From Propionicicella superfundia DSM 22317 (lineage in GTDB: Bacteria; Actinomycetota; Actinomycetes; Propionibacteriales; Propionibacteriaceae): a stretch of DNA of 64,000 bases. The stretch is taken from assembly GCF_000423465.1 (NCBI RefSeq), contig NZ_AUIA01000018.1:1-64000 (forward strand), written 5' to 3'. The position numbers and the translations under genes are program-made. Positions 1-7,702 of the stretch are shown piece by piece. How positions within the stretch are numbered: position 1 is the stretch's first letter; each line of letters begins with the position of its first letter. The notes below the pieces were generated by a model, which was not told where the DNA came from, did no database searches, and saw only the letters and a list, made by a program, of their open reading frames with translations.

Positions 1-700
1 CGACGCCGATCCGGCGGAACGTATCGAGCTGATCGATCACCGCCGGCGCCGCACGCGTCCCGATCAACTCAGCCCCCGCCATCAAGAACACATACGCATT
101 CTGCGCATGCGGCGCCTTGATCCCCGACACCTTCACCCGCGTACCCGACCCCGCCAACGTGTCCACCATCACCAACACCTGCTCCAACGTCGGCGCCTCG
201 AACTGACCCGTCGCCGACTTCGCCCAATCGATCCCCGCCTCCGCGATCAACCGACACGCCGTCGCAACCTCCTCCACCGACAAGAACGCCGTATCGATGA
301 TCATCTTCGTCATCACACCCTGCGCCGCATCCACATACTCCCGGAACTCCGCCAGGATCTTGTCGTACTTCCGATCCTTCAGATCATGCAGATTCATCGT
401 GTTGTCCAACACCGTCGCCCCCCACCCGACGGCCTCCTCCACCTCCCGACACTTCACCGCACTCGACTGATTCCCGAACGGGAACCCCACACCAGCCCCC
501 ACCAACACACCCGTCCCCGCCAACTCCTCAGCCACCACCGGCGTCCAATACGACGACCCGAAACAAAACGCCATGCAGTTATACGCCACCGCCGTCTTGC
601 ACTCCGCCCGGATCTCCGCCTCCGTGATGTCCTTCCGCAAAATCGCGTAATCAAAACACTTCCCCAACTCACGCTTCGTCAACCTCGCGAAATCAGGCAT
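1..700 (-). CDS. deoC: Deoxyribose-phosphate aldolase family protein (3' end cut by window edge)
   Basis: The gene begins at an ATG at 700 behind a clear AAGGAG and runs off the left edge, so 233 residues are visible. The order of motifs matches class I DeoC aldolases, which reversibly cleave 2-deoxyribose-5-phosphate to acetaldehyde and glyceraldehyde-3-phosphate through a Schiff base. The Schiff-base lysine is in AKSATGQ, the second active-site lysine in VKVSGIK, and the catalytic aspartate in VLDNTMN. The usual N-terminal DHTLL is replaced by FDYAIL, so the substrate may be a related sugar phosphate. Codon use is odd: 13 of 16 leucines are TTG and nearly all valines GTG, unlike the CTC/CTG and GTC of neighbouring genes, suggesting a different origin. 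Confidence 0.8.
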   Translation of the reverse strand, partial: MPDFARLTKRELGKCFDYAILRKDITEAEIRAECKTAVAYNCMAFCFGSSYWTPVVAEELAGTGVLVGAGVGFPFGNQSSAVKCREVEEAVGWGATVLDNTMNLHDLKDRKYDKILAEFREYVDAAQGVMTKMIIDTAFLSVEEVATACRLIAEAGIDWAKSATGQFEAPTLEQVLVMVDTLAGSGTRVKVSGIKAPHAQNAYVFLMAGAELIGTRAAPAVIDQLDTFRRIGV

Positions 701-775
701 GAAAGACTCCTTGTCCGTCGCACAGCAAAGCCGCCGTCGTTGGCGGCACTCGTTCGGCTCTGATCGATGTTGTGC

Positions 776-795
776 GAACCTGTTAGAACCTGTTC
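776..795 (-). promoter_or_regulatory. Tandem operator-like repeat upstream of deoC
   Basis: GAACCTGTT occurs twice with a 10-bp period (776-784 and 786-794), placing both copies on one DNA face. Read toward deoC it is ATTGAACAGGTTC followed by TAACAGGTTC, which resembles the TTGAAC/TTCAA type of site bound by SorC/DeoR-family repressors of deo genes. The regulator is not adjacent; this is an inference from the repeat alone. Confidence 0.4.
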
Positions 796-859
796 AATAA
801 TGTCATCTCCTGCGGACGGCCGCAAGGGCAACCCGGACCGGACGAGGCGGTGAGCGGCG

Positions 860-950
860 GCGTAGCTACGCTCCGGCCGGGAAGCTACCGGGGGACCGGT
901 AGCGTCCCGGCCTTGGCGTAGCGTCCCGACCCGGGACGTAGCGACGCCGA
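860..950 (+). repeat. Cluster of inverted repeats upstream of the phosphodiesterase gene
   Basis: Three separate dyads are visible. A perfect 12-bp palindrome GCGTAGCTACGC spans 860-871. A long hairpin spans 875-912: an 8-bp stem (GGCCGGGA with TCCCGGCC), a one-base mismatch, a second 8-bp stem (GCTACCGG with CCGGTAGC) and a four-base loop. A third dyad, GTCCCG-ACC-CGGGAC, lies near 923-937. The word GTAGC or its complement recurs in all parts. It could be a structured leader, a terminator or a repetitive element. Confidence 0.5.
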
Positions 951-1027
951 TCCATGCGTCGCCTTCGCGACCGAATGGTGGTTCTGCGCGCCGCGATTGT
1001 CTCTGGACCCATCGGTGCGGTAACACT

Positions 1028-1846
1028 TTGCAGGTGACGAGGTCTCATATTCTCCTGCTCGGTGTCGACGGGTTCTACCTTCCGATCCTGGAGGCCGAGC
1101 CTCTCTGCGGACCGGCGCTCATGTCGCTGGCACAAGAGGGAACGCGCGTGGACATGCGGATGCCAGTTCCGACACTGTCAGGCCCCGGGTGGGCGACGAT
1201 CCTCACCGGAGTGCCCGCCGAGCAGCATGGGGTCACCAACAACCAACTCTTCGGTAACCGGCTGGTCATGTTTCCCGACCTGCTGAGCCGGGCCTTCTAT
1301 GCCGATCAGACCACCGTCACCTTCGCGGCCGCCGGCTGGTCGCCGCTCGTCGATCCCGCGAGCACCGGGCCCGTCATCCACGAGCGGCGGGAGCAGCAGC
1401 TCGCGGGGCTGCACTACGTCATCTCGCGCGAGGGCGAGCAGCGCGGGTACACCGTGACCGACGCCGAGATCACCGACTACGCGGACTTCGCCCTGCGGCA
1501 GGACGTCGCCGTGGACGTCGGCTTCGTGTACTTCTGCGGCACCGACGAGGCGGCACACCTGTTCGGGACGGAGGGGCCGGAGTACCGGCGGGCCATCACG
1601 CGCATCGACACCCATGTGGCTCGCATCCTCGCCCGGGTGGAGGAGCGCGCTGCGCGGGGCGAGCCCTGGCTGGTGGCGGCGGTCACCGACCACGGACACC
1701 GTCCCGAGGGCGGCCACGGCGGCGGGTCCGACCGCGAGACGGCGTCCTTCGTCCTCGCCCGCGGTTACGGACGTCCCAATCCCGACTGGCCCGCCCGGAT
1801 CGAACCGCACGAACTCGCGGGGCTGCTTCTCGCCGAACGCGCCTGA
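1028..1846 (+). CDS. Alkaline phosphatase superfamily / type I phosphodiesterase-like hydrolase
   Basis: The 272-residue product fits the nucleotide pyrophosphatase/phosphodiesterase branch of the alkaline phosphatase superfamily, metal-dependent phosphoester hydrolases. LLGVDGF near the N-terminus supplies the first metal aspartate. PTLSGPGWATILTG around residue 50 carries the nucleophile region typical of the family, GTDEAAHLFG supplies Asp/His metal ligands, and TDHGH supplies the last pair. No signal peptide is evident, so it is probably cytoplasmic. The start is uncertain: TTG at 1028 or GTG two codons later, neither with a strong Shine-Dalgarno sequence. Substrate is unknown. Confidence 0.75.
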   Translation: MQVTRSHILLLGVDGFYLPILEAEPLCGPALMSLAQEGTRVDMRMPVPTLSGPGWATILTGVPAEQHGVTNNQLFGNRLVMFPDLLSRAFYADQTTVTFAAAGWSPLVDPASTGPVIHERREQQLAGLHYVISREGEQRGYTVTDAEITDYADFALRQDVAVDVGFVYFCGTDEAAHLFGTEGPEYRRAITRIDTHVARILARVEERAARGEPWLVAAVTDHGHRPEGGHGGGSDRETASFVLARGYGRPNPDWPARIEPHELAGLLLAERA

Positions 1847-1949
1847 GGCCCCGGGAGCACAGGGCCCGGACCAGGACGAACCACAGGGCCGGACCGGACC
1901 GGCTCCGGACCGGAGCACGGGAGACGGGACGTCCGCACCGCCCTCCCGA

Positions 1950-3101
1950 TCAGAGAGCCGGCTGCGCGTCCGCTCCGCCGCTGGCGGGAACGTATTCCCG
2001 GGGGACCCGGCGCGTGATGGCGCACGTGACCTCGTAGGAGATCGTGCCGAGCAGATCGGCCAGTTCGGTCGTCGTGATCCGTTCGTCGCCCGAGCGCCCC
2101 ACGAGGACGACCTCGGCGCCCCGGGAGACCGCCGAGCCAGGCCCGAGGTCGACCATGAACTGGTCCATGCAGACGCGTCCCGCGATCGGGTAGGACCGGC
2201 CCTCGATGAGAACCCGCCCCGTATTGGACAGTCGCCGGTTGTACCCGTCCCCGTAGCCGACGGGGATCGTCGCGATCCGCGTGGCGCGCGGCGCCGTCCA
2301 GGTGCGGCCATAGCTGACCGTCTCTCCCGCGACGACGTCCTTCACGAACGACACCCGCGTGCTCCACGCGAGCGCCGGCCGCAGATCGACCGTCCGGGGG
2401 GTCGCCGCGTCGGGGTACGAACCGTAGATCATGATGCCGGGCCGCACCATGTCGAACCAGGTGTCGGGGTGCGCCAGGACACCCGCCGAGTTCGCGAGGT
2501 GCACGATGCGCGGACGGCCACGGGCCGCCGTGACGGCTTCGACCGCCGCGGCGAAGCGCCGCGTCTGCGCCGCCGTGTACTCGTCCTGAGCCGGGACGTC
2601 GGCGACCGCGAGATGGGAGAACAGACCCTCCAGGTCGAGGTTCGGTGCGTCGTCGATCAGCGCTGCCAGGTCGGCGGCCCGCTCCGGCCGCTCCCCGAGG
2701 CGTCCCATGCCGGTGTCGATCTTCAGGTGCACGGGAACGGTGACGCCGGCTCGACCCGCCGCCGCGGCGACCATGTCGATGGTCGTCGCATCGACGACCG
2801 TCAGCGTGATGCCGTGCGCGACCGCCGCGTCGACCTCGTCGGAGAAGCACGGGCTCAGCTTGAGAATCGGCAGCTCGACGCCTGCCCTGCGGAGTTCGAG
2901 TCCCTCGGCCACGGTGGCGACACCGAACCGGTCGGTCACCCCGGCCGCGGCCAGGTGGCGGGCGACCGGCACGGCACCATGGCCGTAGGCGTCGGCCTTG
3001 ACGGCGGACAGGATCAGCCTGTCCCCCACACGAGCGCGGATTCCGCGCAGATTCTCCTCGATCGCGCCGAGATCGACCCGGGCGTACGTCGGCTGGCTCA
3101 C
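1950..3101 (-). CDS. alr: Alanine racemase
   Basis: This PLP enzyme interconverts L- and D-alanine for peptidoglycan. The N-terminal TIM-barrel domain opens with YARVDLGAIEENL and carries the PLP lysine in AVKADAYGHG (residue 35 from this start). The C-terminal domain has the catalytic tyrosine context VSYGRTW and the family motif GRVCMDQFMVD. About 383 residues, the usual size. GTG at 3101 is preferred because the conserved domain begins five residues later; an in-frame GTG at 3134 would add 11 residues. It is convergent with the upstream phosphodiesterase-like gene and appears monocistronic. Confidence 0.93.
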   Translation of the reverse strand: MSQPTYARVDLGAIEENLRGIRARVGDRLILSAVKADAYGHGAVPVARHLAAAGVTDRFGVATVAEGLELRRAGVELPILKLSPCFSDEVDAAVAHGITLTVVDATTIDMVAAAAGRAGVTVPVHLKIDTGMGRLGERPERAADLAALIDDAPNLDLEGLFSHLAVADVPAQDEYTAAQTRRFAAAVEAVTAARGRPRIVHLANSAGVLAHPDTWFDMVRPGIMIYGSYPDAATPRTVDLRPALAWSTRVSFVKDVVAGETVSYGRTWTAPRATRIATIPVGYGDGYNRRLSNTGRVLIEGRSYPIAGRVCMDQFMVDLGPGSAVSRGAEVVLVGRSGDERITTTELADLLGTISYEVTCAITRRVPREYVPASGGADAQPAL

Positions 3102-3218
3102 GGACTCACCGTAGCGCCGTCCCGCCGAACTCACCGAGCGCTCTGCATCCTCCGGAATTCCGCCGATTCCCGCGGGAAGGGGAGCGCTCGGCGAGACGGG
3201 TTCTCCGCGACGGGCCCG

Positions 3219-3872
3219 TCAGGCGGCGTCCGTCTGCCCCGGCTCCCCCGGCACGGCATGCGCAGCCGCGACCGTCGCCGTCGCGAACTCCACGAACACG
3301 CGGACGAGACCGGTCACCACGAGCGGGAAGACCCAGCCCGTCAACAGGAACAGCACCGCGACCACCATGTAGAAGCTGTTGACGGTGCTCCCCCCGTAGG
3401 GGAGGGCGCTCATCGAGGAGTAGAACAGCCCGGCGACCGTGCCGACGTACCACAGCAGGCCCGCGGCAAACGTCCCCACATGGAGCAGTTTGCCGAGCTG
3501 CGGTGTCGCGACCTTGCTGAACCCGAAGTCGAACAGCAGGCCGAACGGGCTCGGCTTCACCGGTGCGGCCGCGTAGCCGGGGACCGTCGCCGGGTACCCG
3601 GTCGGTCCGGGGGCGGCGGAGGCCGCGCTCTGCGGATAGGACGGGCTCGGCGGATACGCCGGGGACCCGCCCTCCTGCGGCTGGACACCGTACCCGTAGG
3701 CCTGCGACACGTCGGGCGCCTGACGCGCACCCTCGTACGGATTGGGCGCCGACGGATAGCCGGCGGCCGGGTAACCCGCCGATCCGGCGGAGGAGGGGTA
3801 GCCGCCCTGCCCCTGAGGCTGCTGCGGGTCGTAGTTCGGTCCGAGGTTCGCGTAGGGATCCTGCTGCGTCAT
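3219..3872 (-). CDS. DUF4282 domain membrane protein
   Basis: 217 residues. Roughly the first 105 are low complexity, rich in Pro, Gly, Tyr, Gln and Ser, with repeated GYP/AYP-type motifs. The second half has two hydrophobic segments flanking a short loop (about LLHVGTFAAGLLWYVGTVAG and FYMVVAVLFLLTGWVFPLVV), ending in a conserved-looking VFVEFATATV stretch. This is the layout of actinobacterial DUF4282 proteins. The disordered, presumably cytoplasmic tail suggests protein-protein contacts. No function is known. Confidence 0.75.
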   Translation of the reverse strand: MTQQDPYANLGPNYDPQQPQGQGGYPSSAGSAGYPAAGYPSAPNPYEGARQAPDVSQAYGYGVQPQEGGSPAYPPSPSYPQSAASAAPGPTGYPATVPGYAAAPVKPSPFGLLFDFGFSKVATPQLGKLLHVGTFAAGLLWYVGTVAGLFYSSMSALPYGGSTVNSFYMVVAVLFLLTGWVFPLVVTGLVRVFVEFATATVAAAHAVPGEPGQTDAA

Positions 3873-3929
3873 GGACCTATCCTCCCCCGCCGGGGGCCAG
3901 GTCGCAGCCCGTGGGATCCCCCGGTCCCC

Positions 3930-5420
3930 TCAGAACAGCAGCGAGAGGCCCGGATCCTCCAGGATCGTGGCGACGTCGCCGAGGAACTTCGACCCCATCT
4001 CCCCGTCGACGAGACGATGGTCGAACGTGATGACCACCGTGCACACGTAACGGGGCTCGATCCGCTCCTCGGCGCCGGTGCCGACCAGCCACGGACGCCG
4101 CTTGACCGTCCCGAGGCAGAGGATCGCGGCCTCGCCCGGGTTGAGGATCGGCGTCCCGGCGTCCACCCCGAAGATGCCCACGTTCGTGATCGTGAAGGTT
4201 CCGCCGACCATGTCGGACGGCTGCACGCGACCCTCCCGCGCCACGGCGATCATCCGGTTCATGGCCTGGGCGAGCTCCACGAGGTTCAGCTCGTTGGCCT
4301 GCTTGATGTTCGGCACGATGAGACCTCGCGGCGTGGCCGCGGCGATGCCGAGGTTCACGTCGCGGTGCAGGACGATCTCACCGGTCGCCTCGTCGTAGCT
4401 GGAGTTGATCTCGGGGTTGCGGGCGATCGCCAGGCACGCGGCCTTCGCGAACACCAGCAGAGGCGAGACGCGCAGGCTGGCGAACTCGCGGCGCCCCTTC
4501 AGCGACTCGACGAGCGTCATCGTCTCGGTCACGTCGATGGTCACCCACGCCGTCGCCTGCGGCACGCGCAGCGACTCGGTCATGGACGTGACCATCGCCT
4601 TGCGCACGCCGCGCAGCGGCCGCCGCTCGTGCTCGGGCCGCGTCACCCGCACCGACGACACGGCGTCGGCCGCCGCGACGACGTCCTCGCGTGTGATCAC
4701 TCCCCCCGGCCCCGACCCGGGCACGCCGTGAAGGTCGACACCCAGATCGCGTGCGAGGCGGCGCACCTGCGGGGCGGCGAGCGGGCTGCGCGGCAGCGAC
4801 GGCGCGGGCGGTTCGGCACCGGGCGCGGGCAGCGGATCGCCTGCCGCCTCGGCCGTCACCGCATGGGTCTCGGTGACCTCGTCCACACGCCGCGAGACGG
4901 GCCTGTCCGTCGCGTACGACTCCTGGACCTGTTCCTTCGTCTCCTCCGGCGGGACCGCGACGACGCCCTTGCGCGGCCGTCTGCTGACCGCGCCCGGCCT
5001 GGCCCCGTAGCCGACGAGCAGCGCGGCGCCCGCCTCCGCGGCGGTGGAACGTCCACCCTCGACCTCGCGCGGGGCGGCGTCGGGGGCGGCCGGAGTCGGC
5101 GCGCTGGGCGCCGACGGCGCGGACTCTGCGAGGTCGGTCACCGTCGTGACCGACGATCCGGCGTCGGGAGAGGGTCCGTTGCCCCGGCCGTCGTCGATCT
5201 CGATGACCGGCGTCCCGATCGCGACGGTGTCGCCCTCGGCGACCAGGAGGCGGGCGACCCGGCCGGCGTGGGGCGAGGGCAGCTCGACCAGGGACTTCGC
5301 GGTCTCGATCTCCAGCAGGATGTCGTTGACCTGCACCTCGTCGCCGACGGCAACGCGCCACGACGTGATCTCGGCCTCCACCAGTCCCTCGCCGGGATCG
5401 GGGAGTCGGAACTGCAGCAT
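3930..5420 (-). CDS. bkdC: Branched-chain alpha-keto acid dehydrogenase E2 (dihydrolipoyl acyltransferase)
   Basis: E2 core of a 2-oxoacid dehydrogenase complex: it accepts the acyl group from E1 on a lipoyl arm and passes it to CoA. The N-terminal lipoyl domain (1-75) carries the lipoylated lysine in IETAKSLVEL (Lys42). A Pro/Ala-rich linker follows, then an E1/E3-binding domain near 211-250 (APQVRRLARDLGVDL, GSGPGGVITREDV), then the catalytic domain with FDHRLVDG (His468, Asp472). Last gene of the E1a-E1b-E2 operon, 26 bp after E1 beta. Branched-chain specificity is inferred from the gene set; a pyruvate-type complex cannot be excluded. E3 is not encoded nearby. Confidence 0.88.
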   Translation of the reverse strand: MLQFRLPDPGEGLVEAEITSWRVAVGDEVQVNDILLEIETAKSLVELPSPHAGRVARLLVAEGDTVAIGTPVIEIDDGRGNGPSPDAGSSVTTVTDLAESAPSAPSAPTPAAPDAAPREVEGGRSTAAEAGAALLVGYGARPGAVSRRPRKGVVAVPPEETKEQVQESYATDRPVSRRVDEVTETHAVTAEAAGDPLPAPGAEPPAPSLPRSPLAAPQVRRLARDLGVDLHGVPGSGPGGVITREDVVAAADAVSSVRVTRPEHERRPLRGVRKAMVTSMTESLRVPQATAWVTIDVTETMTLVESLKGRREFASLRVSPLLVFAKAACLAIARNPEINSSYDEATGEIVLHRDVNLGIAAATPRGLIVPNIKQANELNLVELAQAMNRMIAVAREGRVQPSDMVGGTFTITNVGIFGVDAGTPILNPGEAAILCLGTVKRRPWLVGTGAEERIEPRYVCTVVITFDHRLVDGEMGSKFLGDVATILEDPGLSLLF

Positions 5421-5446
5421 GGTGGTCTCCTCGTTGTCGCGCGTGC

Positions 5447-6421
5447 TCAGTAGGCCAGGGTGCGGTCGACCGCGTCAAGGATCCGGTCGAGGTCGGGCAG
5501 GAACTCCGACTCCAGCTTGCTCGGCGGGTACGGGAAGTCGTAGCCCGTCACCCGCAGCACGGGGGCGTGGAGCGAGAAGAAGCACCCCTCCTGGACCCGG
5601 GCGGCGATCTCGGCGCCCAGCCCGGCATTGCGGCTCGCCTCGTGGACGACCACGGCCCGGCCCGTGCGGGCCACCGACTCGAGGACCGTGGCGTCGTCCA
5701 GCGGGGACAGCGAGCGCAGGTCGACCACCTCCAGGTCCTTGCCCTCCTCGGCGGCCGCGACGGCGGCCTCCAGGCAGGTTCGCACCTGTCCGCCGTAGGT
5801 GAGGAGCGTGGCGTCCCGGCCGGGCTTCACCACGCGCGCCCGGTGCAGCGGGAGCGGCGGGGCGACCAGGTCGACCTCGCCCTTCTCGTGGTAGCGCCGC
5901 TTCGGCTCGAAGAAGATCACCGGATCGTCGCTCGCGATGGACTGCTGGATCATCCAGTACGCGTCCAGCGGATTGGACGGTGTCACGACCTTCAGCCCGG
6001 GGGTGTGGGCGAAGTACGCCTCGGGCGACTCCGAGTGGTGCTCGATCGCGCCCACCCCGCCGCCGGCCGGCATCCGCACGACGACCGGCATCGGGAGCCT
6101 CCCGTGCGACCGGAAGAACATCCGGGACAACTGGCTCACGATCTGATCGAACGCCGGGAACACGAACCCCTCGAACTGGATCTCGACGACCGGCCGGTAC
6201 CCGCGCAGGGCCAGGCCGATCGCCGTCCCGACGATGCCCGACTCGGCCAGCGGCGAGTCGACGACGCGATCGGTGCCGAACTCCTCCTGCAACCCCTCGG
6301 TGATGCGGAAGACGCCGCCGAGCCTGCCGATGTCCTCGCCTGCGAGCAGCACCTTCGGGTCGGCCTCCAGGGACCGCCGCAACCCCGCGTTGAGGGCCTT
6401 CGCCATCGTGAACGCGGTCAT
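5447..6421 (-). CDS. bkdB: Branched-chain alpha-keto acid dehydrogenase E1 subunit beta
   Basis: 324 residues, the normal length for E1 beta, which with E1 alpha forms the thiamine-diphosphate decarboxylase of the complex. Diagnostic segments are LLAGEDIGRLGGVFRIT, the TPP-contacting region around DSPLAESGIVGTAIGLAL, and the C-terminal half RPVVEIQFEGFVFPAFDQ and VVVHEASRNAGLG. The ATG at 6421 overlaps the E1 alpha stop as ATGA, implying translational coupling. Longer readings upstream of this start lie inside E1 alpha and are not real. Confidence 0.9.
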   Translation of the reverse strand: MTAFTMAKALNAGLRRSLEADPKVLLAGEDIGRLGGVFRITEGLQEEFGTDRVVDSPLAESGIVGTAIGLALRGYRPVVEIQFEGFVFPAFDQIVSQLSRMFFRSHGRLPMPVVVRMPAGGGVGAIEHHSESPEAYFAHTPGLKVVTPSNPLDAYWMIQQSIASDDPVIFFEPKRRYHEKGEVDLVAPPLPLHRARVVKPGRDATLLTYGGQVRTCLEAAVAAAEEGKDLEVVDLRSLSPLDDATVLESVARTGRAVVVHEASRNAGLGAEIAARVQEGCFFSLHAPVLRVTGYDFPYPPSKLESEFLPDLDRILDAVDRTLAY

Positions 6422-7533
6422 CCGGCCACCTCCGCGTCGAGGAAGCTGTCCGCGTAGGCGACGTAGGCCGCCCGCTGCGTCGCGAGGTACTGGGGGGTGG
6501 CGGCGAAGGCTCGCGACCACATGTCCGGCAACTCGGGCGGAGGCAGCGTCAGGCAGCCGGTCCGCATCCGCTCGGCGAGCGCGTCCGACTCCGCCTGCAG
6601 GTCGTCCAGGAACGGCTGGTCGATCGCGCCGCGGTCCAGCAGGTACGCCTTCGTGCGTTCGATCGGATCCTTGGCCCGCCATTCGGCGAGCTCGGCCTCG
6701 AGCCGGTACTTGGTCGGATCGTCGGACGTCGTGTGCGCGCCCATGCGGTAGGTGAACGCCTCGATGAACGTCGGCCCCTTGCCGGAGCGGGCGCGTTCCA
6801 GCGCCCACGATGTCACCGCGTGCACGGCCAGCGGGTCGTTGCCGTCGACGCGAACCCCCGGGAATCCGTAGCCGTCGGCCCGGCGGTACAGCGGGATGCG
6901 GGACTGGCGCGCGATCGGCTCGGAGATCGCCCACTGGTTGTTCTGGCAGAAGAAGACCACCGGGGCCTGGTAGGAGGCCGCGAAGACGAAGGCCTCGTTG
7001 ACGTCTCCCTGGGACGTCGCGCCGTCGCCGAAGTAGACGAGCGTCGCGCCGTTGTCGGCGGGGTCGGGATTGCCCACGACACCGTCACGTTGCATGCCCA
7101 TGGCGTACCCGACGGCATGCAGCGTCTGGGTGCCGATCACGAAGGAGTACAGGTGGAAGCGCAGCCGCCGCGGGTCCCAGTCGATCATGGACGTTCCGCG
7201 GAACGGCGCCAGCAGTGCGAGCGGGTCGACGCCCATCTTCAGCGCCACCGCGTGCTCGCGGTAACTGGGGAAGACGAAGTCGAGCGGCCCCACCGCGGCG
7301 GCCGAGCCGACCTGCGCGCCCTCCTGGCCGAGCAGCGGGCACCACAGCCCGAGCTCTCCCTTGCGCTGGAGTGCGGTGCCCTCCGTGTCGAGGCGGCGGG
7401 CGAGGACCATGTCGCGGAGGTACCCGGCGACGTCCTCGTCGGTGCCCGTGAAGGCGAAGTCCGCGTTGGCGGTGCGTTCCCCTGCGGGAGTGAGGAGCTG
7501 GACGATCTCGTCCTCGGTCGTATCGGGTGTCAC
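6418..7533 (-). CDS. bkdA: Branched-chain alpha-keto acid dehydrogenase E1 subunit alpha
   Basis: 371 residues from the chosen GTG at 7533, which has an AGGAG six bases upstream; the open frame extends further but only into non-conserved Arg/Gly-rich sequence. The TPP/Mg2+ motif is GDGATSQGDVNEAF, ending in QNNQWAIS. RMGAHTTSDDPTKYR is the phosphorylation-loop region of E1 alpha subunits. LALLAPFRGTSMIDWDPRR and FPSYREHAVAL are also typical. First gene of the operon; an operator-like inverted repeat lies 74 bp upstream of the start. Confidence 0.88.
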   Translation of the reverse strand: MTPDTTEDEIVQLLTPAGERTANADFAFTGTDEDVAGYLRDMVLARRLDTEGTALQRKGELGLWCPLLGQEGAQVGSAAAVGPLDFVFPSYREHAVALKMGVDPLALLAPFRGTSMIDWDPRRLRFHLYSFVIGTQTLHAVGYAMGMQRDGVVGNPDPADNGATLVYFGDGATSQGDVNEAFVFAASYQAPVVFFCQNNQWAISEPIARQSRIPLYRRADGYGFPGVRVDGNDPLAVHAVTSWALERARSGKGPTFIEAFTYRMGAHTTSDDPTKYRLEAELAEWRAKDPIERTKAYLLDRGAIDQPFLDDLQAESDALAERMRTGCLTLPPPELPDMWSRAFAATPQYLATQRAAYVAYADSFLDAEVAG

Positions 7534-7606
7534 GCGGCGCTCCTGTCGGTCCGGACGACGGATGGACGGTGATCGCGATCGGGAGAACCGCCCCGGCCGC
7601 GACAAA

Positions 7607-7628
7607 CCTACGGTACCGTAACCGTAGG
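7607..7628 (-). promoter_or_regulatory. Inverted repeat upstream of the bkd operon
   Basis: CCTACGGT (7607-7614) and ACCGTAGG (7621-7628) form a perfect 8-bp inverted repeat with a 6-bp spacer, and the inner 12 bases TACGGTACCGTA are themselves palindromic. Dyads of this form are typical TetR- or MerR-family operators. It sits between E1 alpha and the symporter gene, both on the minus strand, so it most likely controls the bkd operon. Confidence 0.5.
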
Positions 7629-7702
7629 TACCTCCCAAGGTCCAGCCCTGTGCCACACGCCGGGCGGCCCCGGATCTCCCAGGGCGGCCCGGCGGTGGGC
7701 TC

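Larger units (their letters stand above)
701..1027. other. Divergent intergenic region, 327 bp, with repeats and hairpins
   Basis: No gene is seen here. The part next to deoC carries a tandem GAACCTGTT repeat at 776-794, and the part next to the phosphodiesterase gene carries several strong inverted repeats (860-950). It must hold the divergent promoters for both flanking genes. On the minus strand, ATTATTGAACAGG lies over the tandem repeat and could be part of a promoter or operator. Confidence 0.6.

Noticed and set aside
1614-5453. A 1279-codon open frame on the plus strand
   Set aside because: It runs antisense through alr, the DUF4282 gene and E2, all of which have clear homology on the other strand; it is low-complexity Arg/Gly-rich and is a high-GC shadow.
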